Shown piece by piece: positions 24,412-33,070 of a stretch of DNA of 64,000 nt (its first letter is position 1; each line of letters begins with the position of its first letter). The notes beneath the pieces were generated by a model that saw only the letters and a list, made by a program, of their open reading frames with translations, was not told where the DNA came from and made no database searches. A program made the translations under genes and the position numbers. Source of the DNA: SAR116 cluster bacterium AG-426-I14 (GTDB lineage Bacteria; Pseudomonadota; Alphaproteobacteria; Puniceispirillales; Marisalimonadaceae); assembly GCA_003210055.1 (NCBI GenBank), contig QCNS01000001.1, positions 52,751 through 116,750 on the forward strand, in the 5' to 3' direction.

Positions 24412-25767
24412 TTAACGATGACACACAACCATGACTGTTTGTTTGAAGGCTATATTATAAATCTTTGTAGATGTCATTTTTGATGTTCTGTTTGCTGGTG
24501 TAGTTAGTATATTATGTGCATCAAGAAATTGTTTGACTGTAGAACCTTTAATAGCAAAGTTATAATTATCAGTTCTGGTTACATTAAATCTTTTAACTGC
24601 AACACCAACAATGTTTCCGTTAATGTCATATACAGGACCACCACTATTGCCCTTTCTAATAACTGCGTCCGTTTCAAATTGAGTAATATCATTTTCAAAT
24701 CCCATTGTTGAGTTCACAAGTCCTGGCAATAATCTCATACTGTCACTAATCATATTTCCATGAGGAAAACCTGCTACATAAATTTGTTCTCCTCCCTTAA
24801 CATCCTCAACCCTTATTAAACCACCAGATACGATAGGAACTATTTGAATAGACAAATTTTGTACAAAAGACTTAGTGTCTGCAGAGGCCATTTCCATCGA
24901 AATGGTTTGCAATATAGCTAGGTCATTACGTTTATCTGATGCGATTAAATCTGCAGGTATTTGTGTACTCATACTATCACCAACTGTTATTTTCCTACAC
25001 TGATTAACAACATGTTGGTTCGTTACAATATGTCTGAATTTACTCACATAAAAACCTGATCCAATTTTATTTTGTGTGGCTTTCTTCTTTTGTTGCTTTT
25101 TTTCAGCTTGTAAAAGAGCAAGTTTATTTTCTAATTCTTTTATTCGTTCTTCTTTAGTTAGATCTTCGTCCGTTTTTTTAGGTTTAAAGGATATAACTTT
25201 ATTACTAGGGAGTTCCTTTTTAACATTTAATAATGTATTTTCTCTAACTTTACATGTTCCCCATACACCACTTCCCTCTCGCTTTCCTCTCCAAGTATCT
25301 CTATTAATTTTTCCACTTTTTTTAAAATAAACATAACTAACATTATTATTTTTCAAATGATCGAAATATTTACTTTTTCCATCTTTATCACCTGGTTGTT
25401 TATATCTCCAAGTAATTCTATCATGCATCTCATGTAAACTTATAGATTTTAAATTACGTTTTTGAAAATAAATCCCTGATGGCGTTTTTTTATGGGTCTC
25501 GGTCTTACCGCCAATTGTACATTCAAATGTAACATTATCATAATTAGTATCTAACTTACTTTGATATGGGGATGGTTTTGTTTGTATAGATTTAGAGGAT
25601 ATGAAGTTTTTATTAGGCACCTCTTTTTCAACGTTTAATAATTTATTTTGTTTAACTTCACATTTTCCCCACTTGCCATGACGATCCCCTCCGCTATATC
25701 CACGCTTGGTTGCTAAATTAATTTTTCCACTTTTTTTAAAATATATATATTTGAGTTCTGTTTCCAT
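24412..25767 (-). CDS. Secreted trypsin-like serine protease, main (C-terminal) part
   Basis: This frame (451 residues from an internal ATG) is the downstream part of a secreted protease; the signal peptide lies in the next entry, in another frame. It holds the end of repeat 1 (residues 1-52), a full repeat 2 of about 115 residues (75-190, NYDNVTFECT to LLNVKKELP), a charged coiled-coil (205-231), and a trypsin-fold domain. The triad is His252 (VTNQHVV), Asp282 (NDLAIL) and Ser375 (KGNSGGPVYD). No PDZ domain follows, unlike DegP. Adding one A to the 8-A run at 25795-25802 joins it to the N-terminal part. Confidence 0.75.
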   Translation of the reverse strand: METELKYIYFKKSGKINLATKRGYSGGDRHGKWGKCEVKQNKLLNVEKEVPNKNFISSKSIQTKPSPYQSKLDTNYDNVTFECTIGGKTETHKKTPSGIYFQKRNLKSISLHEMHDRITWRYKQPGDKDGKSKYFDHLKNNNVSYVYFKKSGKINRDTWRGKREGSGVWGTCKVRENTLLNVKKELPSNKVISFKPKKTDEDLTKEERIKELENKLALLQAEKKQQKKKATQNKIGSGFYVSKFRHIVTNQHVVNQCRKITVGDSMSTQIPADLIASDKRNDLAILQTISMEMASADTKSFVQNLSIQIVPIVSGGLIRVEDVKGGEQIYVAGFPHGNMISDSMRLLPGLVNSTMGFENDITQFETDAVIRKGNSGGPVYDINGNIVGVAVKRFNVTRTDNYNFAIKGSTVKQFLDAHNILTTPANRTSKMTSTKIYNIAFKQTVMVVCHR

Positions 25768-26063
25768 TCTATCTTGAAAATATTTCGAAGTAGGTTTTTT
25801 TTCCCAGCTTTAGTATAACTCCATTTAATTCTATCTTGTGTCTCTTGTACACTAATAGCTATTAAATTATGACCTTCAAAAACAATTCTAGATGATTGTT
25901 TTTTGTGTATTTGAAACATTAATAAATTTTTAGGTTTTTTATCAAATGTACATTCAAATGTGACATTATCATAATTTATTTGAGCTATACTTTTGTTAGA
26001 AAACCCAAATATAATTAATAGAAAAAATAAAAGATGTATTTTTCTAAATCTATACATAATCAT
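25713..26063 (-). pseudogene. N-terminal part of the trypsin-like protease (signal peptide and start of repeat 1), frameshifted
   Basis: The frame encodes a signal peptide (hydrophobic LLFFLLIIFGF, then NKSIAQ) and the first half of repeat 1, starting INYDNVTFECTFDKK as in repeat 2. It loses similarity to repeat 2 just after SYTKAGKK, at a run of eight A on the coding strand (25795-25802). Beyond the run the repeat continues one frame over (SKYFQDRM..., aligned with SKYFDHLK... in repeat 2). The gene is therefore interrupted by a single-base indel in a homopolymer. The cause may be slippage, decay or an assembly error. Confidence 0.75.
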
Positions 26064-26146
26064 AAAATACCAAATAATTTTAAATTAAACAAAAACATTT
26101 AATACATAATCTAACCAAGCAACATTGAAAAATGATCAATGAACAA

Positions 26147-27940
26147 TTAGTTTGTCTTCAAGAAAATATTTTTATTTTTTTTAATTTCAGCTTTTATTTG
26201 AAAACTTAAATATTTAGAGAAAATTCTACATTGAGCAAGACTACCAGCAATAAACCACAAGCCATCTTGATTAGTCTTGACAAACATATTATTCAATTCT
26301 TGTGTCTTTTGGTTGAAATCCCAAATTTTACCAACCTTTTTTGCAACTACTTTTCCAAAAAATTTCTCCACCATGTATTCTTGTCCTTTATAACCTGTGG
26401 CAAAAATGAATGCATCAAAGTTTCTTTTACCATATGAATTATGAATTATTCCATTTTTCGTAAATTCTCTAATATCCTTATATTGAATTAGCCTGATTTT
26501 TTTATCCGCAATTAAGTTTGATGCTCCTACGTTGAAATAATATCCTCCTCCACGAGTTAGATATTTGAATTGCCAGCCAGTATTATCCTCTCCATAATCC
26601 AAAACGAATCCAATTTTTTTTAAGTTATTTAATAAAACTTCATCCAATTTTTTTGATTGTTTAGTAAACATTTGGTGTGTTTTTTTTAAAACACTTAAAG
26701 GACTAGAAATAGCAATCAGATCACAATCATTAGTATTAGGACCTTCTTGATAAAGTGCATATGGTAATTGAGCACTCGGTTCTAGATTAACTATCATAGT
26801 TGGTGATCTTTGAACCATTGTTACATTTGCATCATTTGCATATAAATCCTGACAAACATCATGAGCACTAGTACCAGTCCCAAATACTAAAACATTTTTG
26901 TCTTTAAAAGACTGTCCAGTTTTGTGTTCAGCTGAATGAATAATTTTTCCAGAAAAATTATCCAGACCCTCAATTTTTGGCATTTGAGGTACAGAACTTA
27001 CACCAACAGCCATAACTATATGTTTAGGATACAAATATTTAATTTTTCCATTACTAACTTTTGTTTCAACTATCCAACCTTTTTTTTCTTTATTATAATC
27101 TGCTTTTATGAATTGAGTGTTTTGCCATACATTTAACTCCATGCTTTCAGCATAATACTCAAACCATCCTGCTAATTTATCCTTAGGAATATAGGTTGGC
27201 CAAGTTTCAGGGAATGGCATATAAGGTAAATGATTAACATGTGTTTGATTATGCAACGTTAATGAATGGTACCTGTTTCTCCAATTATCTCCAATTCTTT
27301 CATTTTTATCTACTATCAAAGTGTCAACTTTCAATTGCTTGAGTCTAGCAGCTATGGATAAACCTGCTTGTCCTGCACCAACAACTAATACATCTGGTTG
27401 TTTGTTTTCATATGTTTTTTCAAAATTTCTTATATCCAACCAATTTGGAGCTTTAAAATTTTTAATTTTTTCAACTTTGTTAATATTTGAATCTTCAGAT
27501 TTTCCCATTGAAGATAAAGATGTCATAATACTCCAACATTTATATATCCCATTATTTTCTTTTTCTTCAGTTAACCGAACTACACTTTCACCTATTCCAT
27601 TTTTTGTAGAAAAAGATAAAATTGCTTCAATCGTTGTGTTGCCTCCCCTTTTAACTTTTCTTGGTTTTGTTCTATTTTTATCAATTGAAAACTTGGACAC
27701 ATTTTGTTTTGAAAGAGAGTTTAAAAATTCTTTTTGAATATTTTCAATATCTGAATAAGTAATAATTTCCCAAGTTAACGCAATTAAATCTCTCCAGTGA
27801 CTATTTTTATGAAAAGCTTTAGAAAAAATTTTTGTAATTTTTTTATCGTCAATTGATTTAGAATTTTGGATTATTTCATTAAAATCAATAAGCCAATTTT
27901 CAACAATGTTCGATATGTCTATTTGATTTATGTCTAACAA
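26147..27940 (-). CDS. Flavin-containing monooxygenase with N-terminal NTF2-like domain
   Basis: A 597-residue NAD(P)H-dependent FAD monooxygenase. Residues 1-150 look like a SnoaL/NTF2-like domain (HWRDLIALTWEI). FAD binding is at GAGQAGLSIAARL (188-200), followed by the NADPH site VLVFGTGTSAHDVC (about 340-353) and the ATG motif FIFATGYKGQEYM. This layout is known in bacterial and fungal YUCCA-like FMOs; the substrate is unknown. The start is a TTG with an AGGATAAG ribosome-binding site; no ATG exists nearby in frame. It is divergent from the hydratase gene at 28017. Confidence 0.85.
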   Translation of the reverse strand: MLDINQIDISNIVENWLIDFNEIIQNSKSIDDKKITKIFSKAFHKNSHWRDLIALTWEIITYSDIENIQKEFLNSLSKQNVSKFSIDKNRTKPRKVKRGGNTTIEAILSFSTKNGIGESVVRLTEEKENNGIYKCWSIMTSLSSMGKSEDSNINKVEKIKNFKAPNWLDIRNFEKTYENKQPDVLVVGAGQAGLSIAARLKQLKVDTLIVDKNERIGDNWRNRYHSLTLHNQTHVNHLPYMPFPETWPTYIPKDKLAGWFEYYAESMELNVWQNTQFIKADYNKEKKGWIVETKVSNGKIKYLYPKHIVMAVGVSSVPQMPKIEGLDNFSGKIIHSAEHKTGQSFKDKNVLVFGTGTSAHDVCQDLYANDANVTMVQRSPTMIVNLEPSAQLPYALYQEGPNTNDCDLIAISSPLSVLKKTHQMFTKQSKKLDEVLLNNLKKIGFVLDYGEDNTGWQFKYLTRGGGYYFNVGASNLIADKKIRLIQYKDIREFTKNGIIHNSYGKRNFDAFIFATGYKGQEYMVEKFFGKVVAKKVGKIWDFNQKTQELNNMFVKTNQDGLWFIAGSLAQCRIFSKYLSFQIKAEIKKNKNIFLKTN

Positions 27941-28016
27941 TTACTTATCCTAATTTAAACAGTTTTAAAGTAACAAAAATAAAATATTAATTCATTAAAA
28001 AATTAGGATAACAAAA

Positions 28017-28790
28017 ATGTCGAAGATTGAAAACATAGCAAGATTTATTGTAAACGAACATAAAGAAAAAAATAAATACGTAAACTTACCAAATAATTTA
28101 AAGCCAACCAATATAGAAGAGTCTTATTTAGCACAGAATGTTTTTCAAAAAAAAATTGGAAGAGGTGATATTGGTGGCTATAAAATTGCCCTCGCTTCTA
28201 AGGTACAACAGGAACTTTGCGGTATCGACCACCCAATTGCTGGGGGAATTTTTAAGAATGAAATTTATAACTCCCCAACTGAGATAAATATCAATAATTT
28301 CTATGGTCTTGGTTTAGAATTTGAGTTAGCAATGGAAATTTCAGAAGATTTGACAAACGAAATGGGTTCTTTTAACTCAGAAAATGTGAAAAAATATATT
28401 TCAAATATTTATGCATCATTTGAAATGATTATTGATAGAGATGCCGATTATAATAATATAGATCCATATAGTATGGCCGCTGATAATGCATGGTGTGGTG
28501 GTATTGTTTTAGGAAATCCAATAGAAAATTGGTTAGATATTAATTTTGAAAACCTAAGTTCTATTCTTCATTGGAATAATGAAAAACCAGAAAATGCGAA
28601 GATAATGGATTCTGATCCATTTGTGTCATTAGCATGGGTAATTAATTTAAAACTTTCTCAAAATATAGTTATTACCAAAGGGAGTAAAATTATTACTGGT
28701 AGTGTGATAAAAACAAGGTCTCCTAGAATTGGAGACAAAATTATATATGAAATTCCTAATTTATCGACTGTTGAAATTCGAGTGAACTAA
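28017..28790 (+). CDS. 2-keto-4-pentenoate hydratase-like protein (MhpD family)
   Basis: A 257-residue FAH-superfamily hydratase/decarboxylase, related to enzymes that hydrate 2-hydroxypentadienoate in meta-cleavage pathways. Typical segments are GDIGGYKIALASKVQQELCGIDHPI (about residues 48-72), LGLEFELAMEI with the metal-binding glutamates (about 100), and PYSMAADNAWCGGIVLGNP. No ring-cleavage dioxygenase is adjacent, so the substrate is open. The last four bases (CTAA) are shared with the stop of the TauE gene on the other strand. Confidence 0.8.
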   Translation: MSKIENIARFIVNEHKEKNKYVNLPNNLKPTNIEESYLAQNVFQKKIGRGDIGGYKIALASKVQQELCGIDHPIAGGIFKNEIYNSPTEININNFYGLGLEFELAMEISEDLTNEMGSFNSENVKKYISNIYASFEMIIDRDADYNNIDPYSMAADNAWCGGIVLGNPIENWLDINFENLSSILHWNNEKPENAKIMDSDPFVSLAWVINLKLSQNIVITKGSKIITGSVIKTRSPRIGDKIIYEIPNLSTVEIRVN

Positions 28791-29551
28791 ATAAGAAAAT
28801 TATAAGAGGATTGAATAATCATTTTCACTCCAGCCAGGCTAAAAAAAACTAAAACTATTTTTTTAAATATTACTGGATTAATTTTGTCCCTTACTTTTTC
28901 ACCTAATTGAAAACCAATTAACCCAAACACTGAACCTACTAAACCAAAAGAAACCATTTCTATACTAAACACTTCTGTAGAAATGTACCCTATTGATACT
29001 GGAAAACATCCTACTAAAATAAAAAAACCACTAACATCTACAAATTTTTTTGGAGATAGATTTTTCATAAGAAGGTAAAATGTTATTGGCATAGCCCATA
29101 AAGATGTTGCCCCACCTAATAACCCAGAAAAAGAACCAAAAGAAATTTGCATTAATATATCTTTTTTACTTTTAATTTTTGGATTGAAACCGATCAAATT
29201 TGTAATCACAAAAAAAACAACAATAGAACCAAAAAGTAACCTTATTAAATTATTTCCTAAATTAACTGCATAAAAAGAGGTAAAAAGAATAAAAATAATC
29301 ATAAATAAAGCAAAAAATTTATATTGTTTCAAAATTTTTAGATGATTATCCGCTTTAAAAAATTGCCATATATTTGTAATAAACATAGGCATTAAGTTAA
29401 GACCTAATGCTACAAGTGGACTCACAAAAAAACTAAGTATTGCCATTCCGGTTGTTGGTAATCCTATACCTATAACGCCTTTTACTGAACCTGCAACAAA
29501 GTAGGTAAAAGCCATAATCATGATCAATTCAAAAGTTTGAAAATTTGACAA
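28787..29551 (-). CDS. TauE/SafE-family anion exporter
   Basis: A 254-residue integral membrane protein with about eight hydrophobic segments and the family features GSVKGVIGIGLPTTGMAILS near the N-terminus and FGSFSGLLGGATSLWAMPI in the middle, the duplicated half motif. TauE/SafE proteins move sulfite, sulfonates or organic anions. The start is a TTG preceded by a good GAGAGG site. It may export or import a compound handled by the neighbouring genes, but no specificity is visible. Confidence 0.8.
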   Translation of the reverse strand: MSNFQTFELIMIMAFTYFVAGSVKGVIGIGLPTTGMAILSFFVSPLVALGLNLMPMFITNIWQFFKADNHLKILKQYKFFALFMIIFILFTSFYAVNLGNNLIRLLFGSIVVFFVITNLIGFNPKIKSKKDILMQISFGSFSGLLGGATSLWAMPITFYLLMKNLSPKKFVDVSGFFILVGCFPVSIGYISTEVFSIEMVSFGLVGSVFGLIGFQLGEKVRDKINPVIFKKIVLVFFSLAGVKMIIQSSYNFLI

Positions 29552-29601
29552 AAATGCCTCTCAAATCAAAATAAGTAACCAAAACTTATTGGAAATTAAA
29601 A

Positions 29602-30405
29602 CTATAAACTACTTCTCATAAAAATTATTCCTATAAATATAAATATTATCAAAGCAAAACTGAATAATGTAATTTTTTCTTTTAAAAATAATTTGCTAAG
29701 TATTATCGCAAAAAGAATTGAAGTTTCTCTCAGAGACGATACGACTGCAATTGGTAAATAAATACATGCCCAAACTACTATCGCATAAGCTACATAAGAA
29801 GCTGAACCCCCAATCCAAAAAATAGTTTTCCCTTCATTTAAAAGTTTTTTTAAAATCCCTTTATAAAAATAAATTGAGTAAAGAAAATAAAAAAAAGCAT
29901 TTATGATAGTTAGAAAACTATAAAACCCTATTGGGTTTTGAGCTATTCTAGCACCATGACCATCTACTAAGGAATATGATGCAATAAAACAACCAGCGAT
30001 TATTGCAAAAACAAAACCTTGAAAATTTGTTTTTGAATCAAAATTAATTTTTACTCCATAAAGTAAAAGACTTACTGAAATTAACATTACTCCAATCAAT
30101 TCATTTTTATCTAAAATCTCACCAATAAATATAAAACTAATCAAAATAATTATTATAGGAGAGAGTCCCCTAGCAAATGGATATACTTGAGATAATTGGC
30201 CATATTTATAGGCATTTAATAAAAAAATTTGATATAGAAAATGAAGTATTGAACTAAATAAAGCAAAAATTAAGCTTTCTGAATTTGGAAATCCAAAAAC
30301 AAATAAACCTATGCAACTTAATGGTAAATGGCCCAAAACAACTGCAGTCATACTAAGAAATTTATCTTGAGATTTTCTCAAAATAAAATTCCAAAAAGCA
30401 TGCAA
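29602..30405 (-). CDS. EamA/DMT-superfamily transporter
   Basis: A 267-residue, ten-segment membrane protein of the drug/metabolite transporter superfamily, with PFARGLSPIIIILISFIFIG closing the first half and PIAVVSSLRETSILFAIILS in the second. The family's first segment (LHAFWN, as in LHASWN of homologues) begins upstream of the TTG at 30405. In-frame codons for LIIIFVLFAAF extend to a TAA at 30442-30444 without ATG, GTG or TTG. Either an ATT (30435 or 30432) is the true start or the N-terminus has been eroded. The substrate is unknown. Confidence 0.8.
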   Translation of the reverse strand: MHAFWNFILRKSQDKFLSMTAVVLGHLPLSCIGLFVFGFPNSESLIFALFSSILHFLYQIFLLNAYKYGQLSQVYPFARGLSPIIIILISFIFIGEILDKNELIGVMLISVSLLLYGVKINFDSKTNFQGFVFAIIAGCFIASYSLVDGHGARIAQNPIGFYSFLTIINAFFYFLYSIYFYKGILKKLLNEGKTIFWIGGSASYVAYAIVVWACIYLPIAVVSSLRETSILFAIILSKLFLKEKITLFSFALIIFIFIGIIFMRSSL

Positions 30406-30504
30406 AAAAGCTGCAAATAAAACGAAAATAATAATTAAACTTTAAATCTCTATTATTCCTTTTAAATATCATTATTAGTTTATGATAATGAGTTTTAAAT
30501 ATTT

Positions 30505-30636
30505 ATGACAATAAGTAATTTTGAAAGAGAGTCTTTTAATGTTAGCACTCGTTTTCAATACTCTTTCATTGAAGGAAAACCAACTGAGTTCCCTATCAAA
30601 AAAAGTTCATTGTTATTGGGGAAAAGTAGTTATTAA
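30505..30636 (+). CDS. Possible 43-residue small protein or gene remnant
   Basis: An ATG-started frame of 43 residues (begins MTISNFERESF, ends LLLGKSSY) in an otherwise gene-poor stretch. No membrane segment or signal peptide, no clear ribosome-binding site, and no family that I recognise. It could be a remnant of a decayed gene. Confidence 0.2.
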   Translation: MTISNFERESFNVSTRFQYSFIEGKPTEFPIKKSSLLLGKSSY

Positions 30637-30790
30637 GTAAGAAAACTTGATCTCAAGCAAGACACCAATTTGTTAAAATGTTTTAAATGATAACCCTAAC
30701 TTAAACTCATCAGATTATCACTTAAAAACATTAAAACATATATTACATATATCTCAAATATTACAGTTTTGTTAAATTAAAAATTTATTT
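30637..30790. other. Gap without a recognisable gene
   Basis: Together with 30406-30504 this is the longest gene-poor stretch of the window. It is AT-rich, with no tRNA-like fold or strong hairpin that I can see; a weak 7-bp dyad (30469-30475 with 30485-30491) is the only structure. It separates the DMT gene from the SDR gene on the same strand. Confidence 0.4.
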
Positions 30791-31552
30791 TTACATTATT
30801 TTCCCAGCTGTCCAACCACCATCAACCATCAAAACTGAACCAGTACAAAAACTTGACTCATCACTGGCTAAAAACATTACCGCATTTGATACCTCAGATG
30901 GGGTACCTACACGTTTCATAGCATGGATATTTTTTATTCTCTCGGCCACTTTTTTATCTTGAAAATATCTTTCAGTCAAAGGAGTTTTTATAACCCCTGG
31001 GCCAACAGCATTAACCCGTATGTTATGTTCAGCTAAATCAATTGCTAACTGTTTAGTAAGTCCCACAGTAGCATGCTTTGAAGTTGTATATGCACATCTT
31101 GAATTTGCTGCACTAATTCCTAATGTTGAAGCTGTGATAACAATATTTCCTGACTTTTTTTGTTTTACGCACATTTTTGCAAATGTTTGTGCCGTAAAAA
31201 AAACCCCATTTACATTCACATCTATAACCTTTTTCCATTCGTTTGCATCTAATTCTAACGCTGATTTTATTTCTCTTATTCCAGCATTACAAAAAGCTAT
31301 ATCAATGCCACCAAACTTATCTTTAACTTTTTCCATAACAGACTCGGTTTCTAAAATATTAGTGACATCTAATTGATATGGTTCAGCCACACCTCCCATT
31401 TTTTTTATTTCATCAGATACTTTTTCAGCCATTTCAATATCAATGTCAGATACAGCAATTGAAGCTCCCTCTTTTGCGAAACTAACACTGGCATCATGTC
31501 CTATCCCACCAGCTGCTCCTGTAATAAAAATAATTTTATCTTTGAATCTCAT
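30791..31552 (-). CDS. Short-chain dehydrogenase/reductase
   Basis: A classical SDR of 253 residues with the nucleotide-binding TGAAGGIG (11-18), NAG (89-91), and catalytic Ser142, Tyr155 and Lys159 (YTTSK), and a C-terminal VDGGWTAGK. Asp36/Asp38 at the end of beta-2 (VSDIDIE) suggests NAD rather than NADP. The substrate, probably a secondary alcohol or sugar acid, is unknown. It is divergent from ridA over 65 bases. Confidence 0.88.
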   Translation of the reverse strand: MRFKDKIIFITGAAGGIGHDASVSFAKEGASIAVSDIDIEMAEKVSDEIKKMGGVAEPYQLDVTNILETESVMEKVKDKFGGIDIAFCNAGIREIKSALELDANEWKKVIDVNVNGVFFTAQTFAKMCVKQKKSGNIVITASTLGISAANSRCAYTTSKHATVGLTKQLAIDLAEHNIRVNAVGPGVIKTPLTERYFQDKKVAERIKNIHAMKRVGTPSEVSNAVMFLASDESSFCTGSVLMVDGGWTAGKIM

Positions 31553-31617
31553 TTAAGCTACCTCCATAATAATGTATAATACATCTCACATTTTCTAACA
31601 AATATAAGAGGTTATCA

Positions 31618-32004
31618 ATGTCATGTGAATATTTAATATTTAATGATGGTCCCAAAAGAGTTGGGCCCTTTAGTCATGCTGTAAAAGCTGGAGAGTTTTT
31701 ATTTGTTACTGGACAGATGCCTACACTTCCAAATGATCCTAAAACAATTATCTCAAATGATGTTGAAGAACAAACACACCAAGTTATGAAAAATTTATTA
31801 AATGTTTTAAACAAAGCAAAAGTTAGTTGGGAAAATATTGTTTTTGTAAGAATGTATTTGGTTAACTTTCAGGACTTTGATAAAGTGAATAAAATTTATG
31901 AAACTTATTTTTCTAAAGATAAATTACCTGCTAGAACATGTATCGGGGTCACTGGTTTAGCAGTAGGTTCTTTAGTTGAAATAGACTTAATAGCAAAAAT
32001 TTAA
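31618..32004 (+). CDS. RidA-family enamine/imine deaminase
   Basis: RidA proteins hydrolyse reactive 2-aminoacrylate and related imines released by PLP enzymes. The 128-residue product shows GPFSHAVKAGEFLFVTGQMP at the N-terminal end and the catalytic arginine in LPARTCIGVTGLAVGSLVEID near the C-terminus. It is followed after 6 bases by azlC and azlD, so it is probably in an operon with a branched-chain amino acid exporter; RidA is known to influence branched-chain amino acid synthesis. Confidence 0.88.
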   Translation: MSCEYLIFNDGPKRVGPFSHAVKAGEFLFVTGQMPTLPNDPKTIISNDVEEQTHQVMKNLLNVLNKAKVSWENIVFVRMYLVNFQDFDKVNKIYETYFSKDKLPARTCIGVTGLAVGSLVEIDLIAKI

Positions 32005-32010
32005 AACCTT

Positions 32011-32718
32011 ATGAGTTCTAAAAATTATTCTCCTATTAAAGCAGGTTTAAAACAGGGATTTGGTCTTCCAGGCGTTGGAATGGGATCAGCTATGTTAGGA
32101 TTTGGTGCTTTAGCTTATGAAACAGGTTTAGATATCTTTGTTGGGCTTCTATCTATGCTGTTCTTGTGGAGTATGCCAGCAATGTTAATTTTTGCTACAT
32201 TAATCATTTCTGGATCTTCATTTTTTTTAATGTTTTTTACTATATTGCTTGCAAATGTGAGAACTCTTTTTATGGTACTCTCTGCTGCTTTAATAATGGA
32301 TTTTAAAAATAAGAATGCACCTTTTTTAGAAAAATTATTTTGGGCACAATGGGTCAGCCCTACCGGATGGACAATCATTTCTGCAAACATTGACAAAATA
32401 AAAAAAGAAGATTTATTTAGCTACTTTAAAGGTATAAGTGTTGGGTTAGTTTCTATGTGTACAATAGGACTATCAATAGGTTATTTTTGCCTAGACGAAA
32501 TTCCTAAAATTCTAATTTCTATTCCAATTTTTTTTATTCCGCTTTGGTTAATCATTTTGATGTTGCATGCAAAAGGCATCTTTTACAAAACCTCAATATT
32601 TTCTAGCTGCTTATATTTGTTTTTTCTTTATCCTTATATAGAAAATTTGAGTATAATTTTAGCAGGATTTTTGTCTGCCTGTACTGGTTATATTGTTGAA
32701 AGGCTATTAAAGAAGTGA
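32011..32718 (+). CDS. azlC: AzlC-family branched-chain amino acid exporter subunit
   Basis: A 235-residue membrane protein with about six hydrophobic segments and the AzlC pattern: GFGLPGVGMGSAMLGFGALA near the N-terminus and the WVSPTGWTIISANI block in the middle. AzlC with AzlD exports branched-chain and related hydrophobic amino acids. Its TGA overlaps the azlD GTG start by four bases (GTGA). Confidence 0.8.
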   Translation: MSSKNYSPIKAGLKQGFGLPGVGMGSAMLGFGALAYETGLDIFVGLLSMLFLWSMPAMLIFATLIISGSSFFLMFFTILLANVRTLFMVLSAALIMDFKNKNAPFLEKLFWAQWVSPTGWTIISANIDKIKKEDLFSYFKGISVGLVSMCTIGLSIGYFCLDEIPKILISIPIFFIPLWLIILMLHAKGIFYKTSIFSSCLYLFFLYPYIENLSIILAGFLSACTGYIVERLLKK

Positions 32719-33062
32719 ATTTAACTTTAGACAATCCAAATGTTTTGCTTATGCTAACTGTTGCAACTCTTGGAATTTTATCATGGAGATATTTAGGTAT
32801 TGTTTTATATAAAAAAATAGAAAGTGATAGTACAATTGCCAAGTTTGTAAATGCTATTGCTTATGGAATGACTACAGCAATAGTTTTCAAAATGATCTTT
32901 TTCCCTAGCAGTGCAATAAAGCTTATTCCTTTTTTTGAAAGAGTAATTCCATTTTTTCTTGGAGTAGTAGTTTTTTTGATCTTCCCCAAAAACCCAAATT
33001 TAGGGTTAGTCGCAGGAATAGGTTCTTTTGCTTTAACAATAATCTATCGAAATTACTTATGA
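32715..33062 (+). CDS. azlD: AzlD-family small exporter subunit
   Basis: A 115-residue protein with three to four membrane segments, as expected for AzlD: an N-terminal VLLMLTVATLGILSWRYLGI segment, then VIPFFLGVVVFLIFP and a C-terminal LVAGIGSFALTII. It starts with GTG in a four-base overlap with azlC, the usual translational coupling of this pair. It converges with the acyl-CoA dehydrogenase gene 8 bases further on. Confidence 0.78.
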   Translation: MNLTLDNPNVLLMLTVATLGILSWRYLGIVLYKKIESDSTIAKFVNAIAYGMTTAIVFKMIFFPSSAIKLIPFFERVIPFFLGVVVFLIFPKNPNLGLVAGIGSFALTIIYRNYL

Positions 33063-33070
33063 TTAATGTC

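Noticed and set aside
27321..27737. 138-codon forward frame inside the FMO gene
   Set aside because: Antisense to a well-supported gene; composition follows the complementary codons.
30406..30790. Possible small RNA or tRNA gene in the largest gene-poor gap
   Set aside because: No cloverleaf, GTTCRA-type arm or strong terminator hairpin could be found by eye.
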